Source of the DNA: an uncultured Bacteroidia bacterium
GTDB lineage: Bacteria > Bacteroidota > Bacteroidia > Bacteroidales > F082
Direction: 5' to 3'
Length of the DNA: 48,753 bases
Assembly: GCA_902802535.1 (NCBI GenBank)
Contig: CADCML010000009.1
Location: 1 to 48,753 of the forward strand
Below the pieces are notes generated by a model that had not been told where the DNA came from, did not search any database, and saw only the letters and a program-made list of their open reading frames with translations. This document shows, in pieces, positions 23,702-32,108 of the stretch. The position numbers were made by a program, and so were the translations under genes. Numbering within the stretch: position 1 is the first letter of the stretch; every line of letters begins with the position of its first letter.

Positions 23702-23709
23702 TAATTTTG
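23702..23709 (+). promoter_or_regulatory. Promoter -7 element for uvrB-recQ, near-leaderless
   Basis: TAATTTTG ends only 8 nt before the uvrB ATG (23718), so the mRNA should have almost no 5' leader. TTG at 23683-23685 may serve as the upstream box. Confidence 0.65.
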
Positions 23710-23717
23710 CAAACATT

Positions 23718-25730
23718 ATGAACTACAAACTCATCTCCGATTTCCAGCCCACCGGCGACCAGCCTGAGGCCATTAAGCAGTTGGTGGACGGCTTGAATCG
23801 TGGCGACCATGCCCAGACATTGCTTGGCGTGACAGGCTCGGGCAAGACGTTCACCATTGCGAATGTGTTGGCGCAAGTGAATCGTCCGGCCTTGGTGTTG
23901 AGCCACAACAAGACCCTCGCGGCGCAACTTTACGGCGAGTTCAAGCAGTTTTTCCCTGAAAACGCAGTGAATTATTTCGTTTCGTATTACGACTACTACC
24001 AGCCAGAGGCTTTCATTCCCGCCACTAACACCTATATTGAAAAGGACCTCGCCATCAATGCCGACATCGACAAAATGCGCTTGGCAACGACTTCGGCACT
24101 GCTGTCGGGGAGAAGAGATATTATTGTAGTTTCCTCAGTTTCATGTCTTTATGGTATCGGCAATCCCGATGATTTCGGTAAGAACGTCATCTTTTTGGAA
24201 CGTGGCATGAAAATCAGCCGCGACGAGGTGGCCAAAGCTTTGGTGAGTGCCCTCTATGTACGCAACGAGATTGAGTTCACGCAGGGCAAGTTCAGGGTGA
24301 AAGGTGAGACGATGGATGTGTTTCCAGCTTATGCCGACTACGCCTATCGCATCGTGTTTTGGGACGACGAAATCGACAGCTTGGAGATGCTCAACCCCGT
24401 GACTGGCAGAAGGATGGAGGAGCTTTCGGAACTGACCCTTTTCCCCGCCAACATCTTCGTGACTTCGCAAGCCAAACTCAATTCCGCTGTAACAGAGATT
24501 CAAGACGACATGTTCAAGCAGGCTGAGTATTTCCGTGAGATTGGCAAAAACTTGGAAGCCAAGCGTTTGGAAGACCGCGTGAACTTCGATATCGAGATGA
24601 TGAAGGAGTTGGGCTATTGCTCTGGCATCGAGAATTATTCGCGCTATTTCGACGGGCGCAGTCCGGGCACACGACCTTTCTGTTTGCTCGACTATTTCCC
24701 CGACGACTTCATCACGATTATTGATGAGAGCCATGTCACCATTCCGCAAATCAGAGGGATGCACGGCGGCGACCGCTCGCGCAAGCAAACTTTGGTGGAA
24801 TATGGTTTCCGTCTGCCTTCGGCTTTGGACAATCGACCATTGCAGTTCGATGAGTTTGAGGCACTTACGGGACAAACCATCTATGTCAGTGCTACGCCCG
24901 CCGACTTCGAACTGCAACAGAGCGAGGGTGTGTATGTGGAACAATTGATTCGACCTACGGGTCTACTCGACCCAATCATTGAAGTTAGGCCCAGCCTGAA
25001 CCAAGTTGACGACCTGATTGACGAAATCCACAAGGTGGTGGAGAAAAACCAGCGCGTGCTTGTTACCACCTTGACGAAACGCATGGCCGAAGAACTGAAT
25101 ACATACCTTAACGGATTGAAAATCAAAACGCGTTACATCCATTCCGATGTGGACACCATGGAGCGTGTGGAGATTTTGCAAGGCCTCCGCATGGGCGATT
25201 TCGATGTTTTGGTCGGTGTAAACCTCCTGCGCGAGGGTTTGGACTTGCCCGAAGTGAGCCTCGTGGCCATACTCGATGCCGACAAGGAAGGCTTCTTGCG
25301 CTCCGAGCGTTCATTAACGCAAACGGCAGGCCGTGCCGCCCGAAACGCAGAAAGCAAGGTGATCATGTACGCCGACACCATCACCGACTCGATGCGCAAG
25401 ACCATCGATGAAACCGCCCGTCGCCGCGCCAAGCAAATGGCTTACAATGAGGCACATGGTATTGTGCCGAAGACCATCGTCAAGGCCATTGACAACTCCT
25501 TGGGCACCTTGAAGGGAACGCAGCCAGTGTCCTATGCGCAGTCTGACCTTCCAGCGAGCATGGCTGCTGAAAGTCAGGCGGTTTATAGGTCGCAGGAGCA
25601 GATTCAGAAGGCTATTGCACAGGCCAAAAAGAACATGGAACGAGCCGTCAAGGAAATGGATTTCCTCGCGGCGGCAAAGTATCGTGACGAGATGCTGGAG
25701 TTGCAGGCAGAAATCGAGAAAATGAAATAA
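23718..25730 (+). CDS. uvrB: Excinuclease ABC subunit B
   Basis: This 670-residue helicase-like subunit verifies DNA damage after UvrA loading and recruits UvrC in nucleotide excision repair. Walker A is GVTGSGKT (37-44). The damage-probing beta-hairpin carries the YDYYQPEAFIP motif (about 92-102). DESHVTIPQ is the Walker B region, and the helicase motifs LREGLDLPEVSLVAILDADKEG and QTAGRAARN are intact. A C-terminal UVR motif (about 628-668) contacts UvrC. It is full length, and the recQ ATG follows the stop after two bases, so the two repair genes form an operon. Confidence 0.98.
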   Translation: MNYKLISDFQPTGDQPEAIKQLVDGLNRGDHAQTLLGVTGSGKTFTIANVLAQVNRPALVLSHNKTLAAQLYGEFKQFFPENAVNYFVSYYDYYQPEAFIPATNTYIEKDLAINADIDKMRLATTSALLSGRRDIIVVSSVSCLYGIGNPDDFGKNVIFLERGMKISRDEVAKALVSALYVRNEIEFTQGKFRVKGETMDVFPAYADYAYRIVFWDDEIDSLEMLNPVTGRRMEELSELTLFPANIFVTSQAKLNSAVTEIQDDMFKQAEYFREIGKNLEAKRLEDRVNFDIEMMKELGYCSGIENYSRYFDGRSPGTRPFCLLDYFPDDFITIIDESHVTIPQIRGMHGGDRSRKQTLVEYGFRLPSALDNRPLQFDEFEALTGQTIYVSATPADFELQQSEGVYVEQLIRPTGLLDPIIEVRPSLNQVDDLIDEIHKVVEKNQRVLVTTLTKRMAEELNTYLNGLKIKTRYIHSDVDTMERVEILQGLRMGDFDVLVGVNLLREGLDLPEVSLVAILDADKEGFLRSERSLTQTAGRAARNAESKVIMYADTITDSMRKTIDETARRRAKQMAYNEAHGIVPKTIVKAIDNSLGTLKGTQPVSYAQSDLPASMAAESQAVYRSQEQIQKAIAQAKKNMERAVKEMDFLAAAKYRDEMLELQAEIEKMK

Positions 25731-25732
25731 CC

Positions 25733-27655
25733 ATGTCGGCCATTACCCGTGCCATATTACAGCAACATTGGGGCTATCCCAATTTTCGCCCGCTCCAAGA
25801 GGACATCATCGACTCGGTGATGGCAGGGAAGGACACGCTTGCGCTGTTGCCCACGGGCGGTGGCAAGAGCATCTGTTTTCAGGTGCCGGCTATGGCGATG
25901 GAGGGTTTGTGCATCGTCATTACGCCACTCATAGCCCTGATGAAAGACCAGGTGGCACATCTCGTGGAGAAAGGCATCCCTGCGGCAGCCATATATTCGG
26001 GTATGCACCCCGACCAACAGGAACTTGCTTATAACCAAGCTGTTTATGGACGGTTGAAATTCCTGTATGTCTCTCCTGAGCGCCTGCAAACCGATGGCTT
26101 TGTCGAGGCCTTGAAACGGATGAAGGTCTGTCTGTTGGCCGTCGATGAGTCGCACTGCATCTCGCAATGGGGTTACGACTTCCGCCCGCCTTATCTGAAG
26201 ATTGCCGACATTCGACCTTATATGCCCAAGACGCCCGTTTTGGCTTTGACTGCTACGGCAACGGCCAAGGTGGTGGACGACATTCAGCTGCATCTCGGCT
26301 TCAAGCAGAAGAATGTCTTTCAAAGCAGTTTCGAGCGCAAGAATTTGACCTACAACGTGTTCCATGAGGCCGACAAATACGGTGTGCTGCGCCGCAAGTT
26401 GGAGGTCATGACGGAGGGCAGTGCCATCGTGTATGTGCGCAACCGCAAACGAACACAGGTCATTGCGGATTGGCTCAATTCGGTGGGCATCAGCACGACC
26501 TTCTATCATGCAGGCTTGGATGCCATGACGCGCGACGAACGCCAAGACCTTTGGATGAAGGGTAAGGTGAAGGTCATCGCGGCCACCAACGCTTTCGGTA
26601 TGGGCATCGACAAACCTGACGTGCGCCTCGTCATCCACATGGACTTACCTGACAGTATCGAGGCGTATTTTCAGGAGGCAGGACGCGCAGGCCGTGACCT
26701 AAAACCAGCAGAAGCCTTTCTGCTTGTTTCACCCGCCGACATCCAGAAATTGCAGGAAAACTTGACTCTGTCTTTTCCGGAATTGGAACGCATCAAACTG
26801 ATTTATAACGCTTTGGGCAACTATTTCAATATTCCCGTCGGGGCAGGGGAGAATGTGTCTTATCCTTTGGTAATCAGTGAGTTTGCCAACCGATACGGTT
26901 TCAATGTCTTGGAAGTGTACCACACCTTGAGAATTCTCGAAAAGGAGGGTTTTCTGATGCTTTCCGACAGCTTCAATGAGCCCTCGAAGGTGATGATAAA
27001 AGCCTCACGCGACGATATTTACGGCTTTCAAGTCAACAATCCTTCGTTCGGTGAAATCATCAAATTCATGCTACGCAGTCTGCCAGGCGTGTTGACCGAT
27101 TTCGTGAAAATCAACGAGGAAACCATGGCGAAGAAAACCGGTTTGACGGTGGAGAGAGTTGTTGACCAACTGAAGAAATTGGAAGCTTACCATTTTCTTT
27201 CATACGTGCCCCGCAACGACAAGCCTCAGGTGTTGTTTCTTTCTGAATTTGTTGACACCAAGCATTTTAACCTCTCCAAGGAACACTATCACGACCGAAA
27301 GCACGAGGCGGAATTGCGCGTGAAGGCAGTGGTGGACTTTGTGAACAACGACGAGGAATGTCGTAGCGTGCAACTGTTGCGTTATTTCAACGAGAAGGCG
27401 AAGTGCAATTGTGGCCGTTGCGATGTGTGCAAGCGGCAGGGCAAGGCTCCAGTGCCTTACAGGTTGATAGAGGAAAAACTGGAAAGCGTGATGCATGAGA
27501 ATGCACTTTCGGTGCAGGATGTGTTGTCGCAGTGCAAGGAATACGACGCGTCTGAAGTGCTGGATGCCATTCGTTTCCTTGTCGACAACGAGGTGCTGCA
27601 ATTGGGGAAAGACGGTGCTGTTTCGCGGAAAGGGCACAAAAAAAGCCGTCATTGA
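25733..27655 (+). CDS. recQ: RecQ-family ATP-dependent DNA helicase
   Basis: This 640-residue 3'-5' DNA helicase works in recombination and replication repair. Walker A is LLPTGGGKS (about 38-46). The motif II box reads DESH rather than DEAH, within AVDESHCISQWGYDFRP. YHAGLD, ATNAFGMGIDKPDVR and QEAGRAGRD complete the helicase core. A zinc site with C-x16-C-x2-C-x2-C spacing is present at Cys543, 560, 563 and 566. It lies about 160 residues further from the core than in E. coli RecQ, after an extra winged-helix-like region. I see no clear HRDC domain after it. It is translationally adjacent to uvrB and ends in a hairpin overlapping its stop codon. Confidence 0.95.
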   Translation: MSAITRAILQQHWGYPNFRPLQEDIIDSVMAGKDTLALLPTGGGKSICFQVPAMAMEGLCIVITPLIALMKDQVAHLVEKGIPAAAIYSGMHPDQQELAYNQAVYGRLKFLYVSPERLQTDGFVEALKRMKVCLLAVDESHCISQWGYDFRPPYLKIADIRPYMPKTPVLALTATATAKVVDDIQLHLGFKQKNVFQSSFERKNLTYNVFHEADKYGVLRRKLEVMTEGSAIVYVRNRKRTQVIADWLNSVGISTTFYHAGLDAMTRDERQDLWMKGKVKVIAATNAFGMGIDKPDVRLVIHMDLPDSIEAYFQEAGRAGRDLKPAEAFLLVSPADIQKLQENLTLSFPELERIKLIYNALGNYFNIPVGAGENVSYPLVISEFANRYGFNVLEVYHTLRILEKEGFLMLSDSFNEPSKVMIKASRDDIYGFQVNNPSFGEIIKFMLRSLPGVLTDFVKINEETMAKKTGLTVERVVDQLKKLEAYHFLSYVPRNDKPQVLFLSEFVDTKHFNLSKEHYHDRKHEAELRVKAVVDFVNNDEECRSVQLLRYFNEKAKCNCGRCDVCKRQGKAPVPYRLIEEKLESVMHENALSVQDVLSQCKEYDASEVLDAIRFLVDNEVLQLGKDGAVSRKGHKKSRH

Positions 27656-27666
27656 ATGACGGCTTT
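27642..27666. terminator. Bidirectional terminator between recQ and HU
   Basis: AAAGCCGTCA (27642-27651) pairs with TGACGGCTTT (27657-27666). The hairpin spans the recQ stop codon and has A/T flanks on both sides. Confidence 0.8.
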
Positions 27667-27683
27667 CTGTTGGTTTGGAATTC

Positions 27684-27947
27684 TTATTTCAGAATGTTTG
27701 CAGCGGGTTTGAATTTCACGACCTTCTTTGCAGCGATCTTGATGGTCTTGCCCGTTCTGGGGTTACGGCCTTGTCTGGCAGGGCGCTTGGTGACGCTGAG
27801 GGTGCCAAATCCGACGAGAGCAACCTTACCGTCTTTTTTCAGTTCTTCCTTGGTAACATTGACGATGGCATCAACAGCCTTTCTGGCGTCGACCTTGGTC
27901 ATGCCGGCCGATTCGGCAACAGCATTGATTAATTCTACTTTATTCAT
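27684..27947 (-). CDS. hup: HU-family DNA-binding protein
   Basis: This 87-residue nucleoid protein binds and bends DNA as a dimer. The N-terminal helices (MNKVELINAVAESAGMTKVD) and the beta-arm signature GFGTLSVTKRPARQGRNPRT (about 46-65) are diagnostic, with the conserved Arg-Asn-Pro at the arm tip. Length is standard for HU. It has its own promoter (27986-27993) and converges on recQ across a shared terminator. Confidence 0.95.
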   Translation of the reverse strand: MNKVELINAVAESAGMTKVDARKAVDAIVNVTKEELKKDGKVALVGFGTLSVTKRPARQGRNPRTGKTIKIAAKKVVKFKPAANILK

Positions 27948-27985
27948 AATGAGTTATTAATTAGTGGTTAAACTTTTTTGCCCGA

Positions 27986-27993
27986 CAAAAGTA
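27986..27993 (-). promoter_or_regulatory. Promoter -7 element for HU
   Basis: The minus strand reads TACTTTTG, with CTTG 18 nt further upstream (28012-28015) as a near-consensus -33 box. The leader is about 32 nt. Confidence 0.65.
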
Positions 27994-28085
27994 GTGTATT
28001 TTTCTAATATGCAAGCGTTTTTGAAAAAAAAAGTGTGATTTTTGTCAAAAAAATGGCAAATTTTCCCTCAAAGAGGCTGTTTTTC

Positions 28086-29054
28086 TCATTTTGAAGCAGT
28101 TTTCCAAGAGCCATTCAGGGGTGTGCCACGCAAAAAGTCAGCAATCGGCATGGCTTTTTTTCCGGCTTGCTGGACTTGAATCAGATGGATGAACCCGTCG
28201 GAAAGGGCAATTTTGAGGTATTTCTTGTTGTCGGTGACGACATTGCCCACGGCGACATCGGGCGTGCAGGCTTCAATTTCGGAATTGTACACCTTCAAAT
28301 CGATAACCTCACCGCTTTCGGAAACGAGTTGGGTGTGGGCGGCAGGGTAGGGCGACAGGCCACGGATGTGGTTGTAAACGGTCTGGCAGTCTTGGCTCCA
28401 GTCGATGTTGCAGAACTCTTTCGTGATTTTGGGCGCAGGTTTCAGCGGTTGGTTTTCGAAGAGCGTTTCTTGTGGCAAAGCCTGAACGTCGTTGTTTTCA
28501 ATCTTTTGGATGGTTTCGACCACTACCTTATTGCCTAAAACCATCAGTTCGTCGTGGAGTTCGCCAGCGGTTTCGTCGGGACGGATGCTGACTTTCTCGC
28601 GCATGATGACCGCACCTTTGTCGATTTCTTCGTTGAGGAAAAACGTGGTAAGACCCGTTTCGGTTTCCCCGTTGATGATGGCGAAATTGATGGGTGCCGC
28701 GCCACGGTACTGGGGTAGGAGCGAGGCATGGAGATTGAACGTGCCCAACTCGGGCATCTGCCACACCACGGCCGGCAACATCCTGAAAGCCACCACGATG
28801 AAGAGGTTGGCCTGATAGGATGCCAATTGCTCCAAAAACGTCGGGTCTTTCAGTTTTTCGGGCTGAAGCAGGGGCAAACCGTGTTCCAATGCGGTCTTCT
28901 TCACCTCTGAATACTGGATTTTTCGTCCGCGGCCAGCCGGTTTGTCGGGCATGGTGACCACAACGGCCACTTCATATCCTGCCTTAAGGATGGCTTCCAG
29001 CTGTGAGGCTGCAAATTCGGGGGTGCCGAAATAGGCGATTCTAATCTTTTCCAT
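28086..29054 (-). CDS. fmt: Methionyl-tRNA formyltransferase
   Basis: This 322-residue enzyme formylates Met-tRNA(fMet) with 10-formyltetrahydrofolate for translation initiation. The N-terminal RIAYFGTPEFAA (4-15), the catalytic region with NLHASLLPQYRGAAPIN (about 108-124) and TGLTTFFLNEEIDKGAVI (about 136-153) are hallmarks. The C-terminal OB-like tRNA-binding domain follows from about residue 205. It lies downstream of the TPR membrane protein on the same strand, but a terminator hairpin sits only 11 nt upstream of its ATG, leaving little room for a private promoter. Confidence 0.96.
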   Translation of the reverse strand: MEKIRIAYFGTPEFAASQLEAILKAGYEVAVVVTMPDKPAGRGRKIQYSEVKKTALEHGLPLLQPEKLKDPTFLEQLASYQANLFIVVAFRMLPAVVWQMPELGTFNLHASLLPQYRGAAPINFAIINGETETGLTTFFLNEEIDKGAVIMREKVSIRPDETAGELHDELMVLGNKVVVETIQKIENNDVQALPQETLFENQPLKPAPKITKEFCNIDWSQDCQTVYNHIRGLSPYPAAHTQLVSESGEVIDLKVYNSEIEACTPDVAVGNVVTDNKKYLKIALSDGFIHLIQVQQAGKKAMPIADFLRGTPLNGSWKTASK

Positions 29055-29065
29055 GTGTTCGTAAA

Positions 29066-29097
29066 AATAAAAAAAAACTGGCCCTTTTACAGGCCAG
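29066..29097 (-). terminator. Terminator of the TPR gene, directly upstream of fmt
   Basis: On the minus strand CTGGCC (29092-29097) pairs with GGCCAG (29078-29083), followed by a run of nine T and then ATTTTT. Transcripts from the TPR gene should largely stop here. Confidence 0.75.
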
Positions 29098-29130
29098 AAC
29101 TACTAAATGTATAACAAAAAAACAAAAAAC

Positions 29131-29865
29131 TCATTTTAATTTTTCCTCGAGATAGGCAATGGTCTTGGAAATCTCAAAGGCCTCGTTGCTGGTCGGATAG
29201 TCCTTCTTCAAGGTCTTGTAGGTTTCAAGAGCTTTGTTGTAATTGCCCATGATTTCGTATGTCATGCCCAACTTGACAAGGTGCATGGGTGAATGGAAAT
29301 CGTTGGCGTTCTTCTTGGCGGCCTTCTCGTAATAGGAAATGGCGTTTTGTTGGTCGCCGAGTTCAAGGTAGCAGTCGCCGATGAGACCCAAAGCTAAGGG
29401 AGCCAACACTTTATCGTCGTTGGTGTATTTCTTGAGGTAATCGATGGCGCTTTGGTAGTTGCCTTGCTTCAGGTAGCAAATGCCAGCATAATAAGCGGCC
29501 AACTTGCCGGCCTTGGTGGAACCGTAGTCGCTGACGATGCTGAGGAAACCAGGGTTTTGTTCGTCGCCGTTCAAAGCGGTGGCATAGTCTTCATTCTGCA
29601 TGTAATATGAGGCGAAGTCAACGGCTTTTGTGGCTTTCTGCTCGAAACTGATTTCGCTCGGGAAACTCAGGTTCTTGGCGGTTTCGTTCTTCTTCACCCT
29701 ATATCTGCTAATGCCATAGATGGCAAATGCAACGACCAACAGGGCGATGAGGATAGTCCACAGGGTCTTCTGGTTGTTTTCAATCCAAAGTTCGGTCTTA
29801 CTTAAAGCCTCTTCTACATTTTCAAGCCTTTCTTCTGCTTGCTTTGTGTTCTGATTTGTTGCCAT
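29131..29865 (-). CDS. Membrane-anchored TPR protein
   Basis: This 244-residue protein has a charged, helical N-terminus (1-34), one transmembrane helix (about 35-55, TLWTILIALLVVAFAIYGIS), and about three to four TPR units in the C-terminal half (AAYYAGICYLKQGNYQSAID, LGLIGDCYLELGDQQNAISY, LVKLGMTYEIMGNYNKALET). The layout resembles YfgM-like or BamD-like periplasmic helper proteins held at the inner membrane, though orthology is uncertain. It has its own promoter (29886-29893), divergent from trmH. Confidence 0.85.
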   Translation of the reverse strand: MATNQNTKQAEERLENVEEALSKTELWIENNQKTLWTILIALLVVAFAIYGISRYRVKKNETAKNLSFPSEISFEQKATKAVDFASYYMQNEDYATALNGDEQNPGFLSIVSDYGSTKAGKLAAYYAGICYLKQGNYQSAIDYLKKYTNDDKVLAPLALGLIGDCYLELGDQQNAISYYEKAAKKNANDFHSPMHLVKLGMTYEIMGNYNKALETYKTLKKDYPTSNEAFEISKTIAYLEEKLK

Positions 29866-29885
29866 AGCGATTCAAAATTTGCGTG

Positions 29886-29893
29886 CAAAAGTA
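29886..29893 (-). promoter_or_regulatory. Promoter -7 element for the TPR membrane protein
   Basis: The minus strand reads TACTTTTG, about 20 nt before the ATG at 29865. Confidence 0.65.
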
Positions 29894-29922
29894 CGCTTTT
29901 TCGTCATACCCTCGTCCATTTT

Positions 29923-29952
29923 TTTGTAATTTTTTCTTTTTTCGTAATTTTG
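29923..29952 (+). promoter_or_regulatory. Promoter for the TrmH-type methyltransferase
   Basis: TTTG (29923-29926) and TAATTTTG (29945-29952) are spaced by 18 nt. This supports the ATG at 29979 as the start, because an in-frame ATG at 29883 lies upstream of the promoter. Confidence 0.7.
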
Positions 29953-29978
29953 CGCCCTTTAATAATAAGGTAAAGCCC

Positions 29979-30728
29979 ATGAAGAAATCCATTGTGTATG
30001 ACGGAAAGGTGACGCAGGATGTTGAATTGCAGCAAAATGCAGCTCGCGACGCGGCTATGCTCGACTTTCTGACGCAGTTCATCACCGACGAGCGCAGGCA
30101 ACGTTTTGAAGAGGTGCTCGACTTCCGCACACGGCACATCACCGTCGTTTTGGAAGACATTTTTCAGCCGCACAATGCCAGTGCGGTGTTGCGTAGCTGC
30201 GACTTGCGCGGCATCCAGGACATCCATATTGTGGAGAACAACTATGCTTACGATGTGAACCCCGATGTGGTGTTGGGCAGCACGAAATGGCTCAATCTTT
30301 ACTATTATAACAAGGAGAACGAGTTCAACACGCCGGCGGCATTTGAAAGGCTGCATGAGAAAGGGTACAGGATTGTGGCCACTTGTCCGCATCGCGACGA
30401 CTTTACGCCCGACACCTTGCCCCTCGTCCAGCCCATCGCTTTGGTGTTTGGCACGGAAAAGCTGGGCCTTTCGGAGTATGCCGTCGAAAATGCTGACATG
30501 CACGTCCGCATCCCGATGTATGGCTTCACGGAGAGTTACAATATCAGCGTTTCGGCGGCCTTGTTGCTGTACACGTTGACCAACCGCCTCCATGCTTCGA
30601 CCGACATCGACTGGCACCTGACCAAGGAAGAACGCGATGCCCTGCGCCTCGTTTGGACGCGCCGCACGCTGAACCGCATCCGGCAATACGACAGGAAATT
30701 CTTCGAGTTGCACCCCGAATTTGCCTGA
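29979..30728 (+). CDS. trmH: TrmH/SpoU-family RNA 2'-O-methyltransferase
   Basis: This 249-residue SPOUT methyltransferase transfers a methyl group from S-adenosylmethionine to a ribose 2'-OH. TrmH enzymes act on Gm18 of tRNA. The three SPOUT motifs are visible: NASAVLRSCDLRGIQDIHIV (about 63-82) with the conserved N and R, VFGTEKLGLSEYAVENAD (about 153-170), and IPMYGFTESYNISVSAALLL (about 176-195), which forms the cofactor-binding knot. A C-terminal extension (about 205-249) resembles that of TrmH proper. The exact target nucleotide is inferred from family only. Confidence 0.9.
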   Translation: MKKSIVYDGKVTQDVELQQNAARDAAMLDFLTQFITDERRQRFEEVLDFRTRHITVVLEDIFQPHNASAVLRSCDLRGIQDIHIVENNYAYDVNPDVVLGSTKWLNLYYYNKENEFNTPAAFERLHEKGYRIVATCPHRDDFTPDTLPLVQPIALVFGTEKLGLSEYAVENADMHVRIPMYGFTESYNISVSAALLLYTLTNRLHASTDIDWHLTKEERDALRLVWTRRTLNRIRQYDRKFFELHPEFA

Positions 30729-30759
30729 TGCCATGCAATATTGCTTATTTTTCCCCGTT

Positions 30760-30792
30760 TTTGCATCATAATGTCAAAAATTCGTACTTTTG
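30760..30792 (+). promoter_or_regulatory. Promoter for the small lipoprotein gene
   Basis: TTTG (30760-30763) and TACTTTTG (30785-30792) are spaced by 21 nt. The ATG at 30813 follows after about 20 nt. Confidence 0.7.
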
Positions 30793-30812
30793 CCGTGTTA
30801 AATTCGCTGCGG

Positions 30813-31091
30813 ATGAAAAAGATTCTGATTATCGTACTCGCTTTGGCCGTTGTGATGCTGTCTTCGTGCAAGAAGACCCGTTATTGCCGTTGCACCACCA
30901 TCCAGAATGATGAAGTGGTGAACTTGGGCGAGGATTATTACACCATCGAGGACGGCTCCTCTTGCAACGACAAGTCGAAGGAAATCCTTGGATGGGGACA
31001 GGTCATTTGTGCTGAGGTTTCGGAATATGATGTGACGGGCGAGAAGCCTAAATGGTGGGAGAATCTGTTCAACGGCAACAAGCCGAAATAA
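30813..31091 (+). CDS. Small lipoprotein
   Basis: This 92-residue protein has a type II signal peptide, MKKILIIVLALAVVMLSSC, with the lipobox LSSC placing the lipidated Cys at residue 19. The mature part is rich in Cys (KKTRYCRCTT, SSCNDKS, VICAEV) and ends in a Trp-containing tail (KPKWWENLF). It is presumably attached to the inner or outer membrane. I do not recognise a family. The promoter position excludes the earlier in-frame ATG at 30741. The MauE-thioredoxin gene follows within a few bases, so a shared thiol-redox role is possible, but that is inference. Confidence 0.75.
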   Translation: MKKILIIVLALAVVMLSSCKKTRYCRCTTIQNDEVVNLGEDYYTIEDGSSCNDKSKEILGWGQVICAEVSEYDVTGEKPKWWENLFNGNKPK

Positions 31092-31097
31092 CCTGCC

Positions 31098-32015
31098 TTG
31101 GCCCCGTCGTTCGCTAAATCGGCCTTGAAAGTCCTGTTGGGACTTGTCTTTGTCGTGTCGGCTGTCCTGAAAGTGGTCGACATGGACAAGTTCGAGATTT
31201 ACGTCTACAGTTACCATTTCTTCAGCCTCAATGCCTCCTTTTTTGTGGCCCGTATGGCCATCGTCCTTGAATTGGTGCTGGGCTTCGGGCTGATTTCACA
31301 TTGCTTTCATAAACTGATGTGGTGGGGGAGTATGGCCATGCTGGGCGGCTATACTTTATTATTAATGTATGCCCTTGTCATGGGACGCACCGACAGCTGC
31401 CACTGCTTCGGCGATTTCCTGCAACTCGACCCCAAGCAAAGCCTCATCAAGAATGGGGTGCTTATGCTGCTTTTCCTGCTGATTTACAGGATGGAAAGTT
31501 GGAAAACGCCTTTCCGTTGGCTGATACTTTGCCTCATCATCATGGCTTCAACTATAGGTGTTTTCGTGGCTTCGCCGCCCGACAACCTAACTTCCAACTT
31601 TGACCCCGAGCAAAACCTCCAAACGGAGCTTTTCGATGCCATGCTCGACGATGCCCCTTTGAACAGCCTCCATCTGCGCGAAGGCAAACAGGTGGTTTGC
31701 GTTTTCTCTACGGGCTGCGACTATTGCCAAATGGCGGCCCGCAAGCTCTCACTGATGCAGCAGTTCTACGGTTTCCCTGCCGACCGCATCACCTACATTT
31801 TCATGGGCAACGAGGAAGGTATGGCCAAGTTCTATGATCAATCGGAATCGGTGCCATATCGCGGTGTGCTGTATCCTGATGTGGTGCGCCTGTTGAAGGC
31901 CATCAATGGCAAATTTCCCGTCATCGTGTTGTTGGACAACGGGCAAGTGGTTCGTGAATACGGTTTCCGCAATATGGATGAGGCGGAAATCATGGCGTTT
32001 TTCAATGCTTTATAA
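31098..32015 (+). CDS. MauE/DoxX-like membrane protein fused to a thioredoxin-like domain
   Basis: This protein of about 305 residues starts with four or five membrane helices in the MauE/DoxX-like pattern, including ALVMGRTDSCHCFGDFL (about 90-106), the Cys motif typical of MauE-like domains. A thioredoxin-like domain follows (about 185-300) with VCVFSTGCDYCQMAARKL containing a CDYC redox pair. It could pass electrons between the membrane and extracytoplasmic thiols. No ATG is available before the first helix. The best start is TTG at 31098 (another in-frame TTG lies at 31125), because the first in-frame ATG would remove helix 1. It begins six bases after the lipoprotein stop, suggesting coupled expression. 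Confidence 0.8.
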   Translation: MAPSFAKSALKVLLGLVFVVSAVLKVVDMDKFEIYVYSYHFFSLNASFFVARMAIVLELVLGFGLISHCFHKLMWWGSMAMLGGYTLLLMYALVMGRTDSCHCFGDFLQLDPKQSLIKNGVLMLLFLLIYRMESWKTPFRWLILCLIIMASTIGVFVASPPDNLTSNFDPEQNLQTELFDAMLDDAPLNSLHLREGKQVVCVFSTGCDYCQMAARKLSLMQQFYGFPADRITYIFMGNEEGMAKFYDQSESVPYRGVLYPDVVRLLKAINGKFPVIVLLDNGQVVREYGFRNMDEAEIMAFFNAL

Positions 32016-32036
32016 GCGATTAATACCTAATTTTAT

Positions 32037-32067
32037 TTTGAAACTGTAAAGATTTCCTCTATCTTTG
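32037..32067 (+). promoter_or_regulatory. Promoter for the fibronectin-type surface protein
   Basis: TTTG (32037-32040) and TATCTTTG (32060-32067) are spaced by 19 nt, a near-ideal Bacteroidetes promoter. Confidence 0.7.
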
Positions 32068-32108
32068 TAGGCAAAACTATGAATAGTTTAAATCAAAACA
32101 TATTGAAT

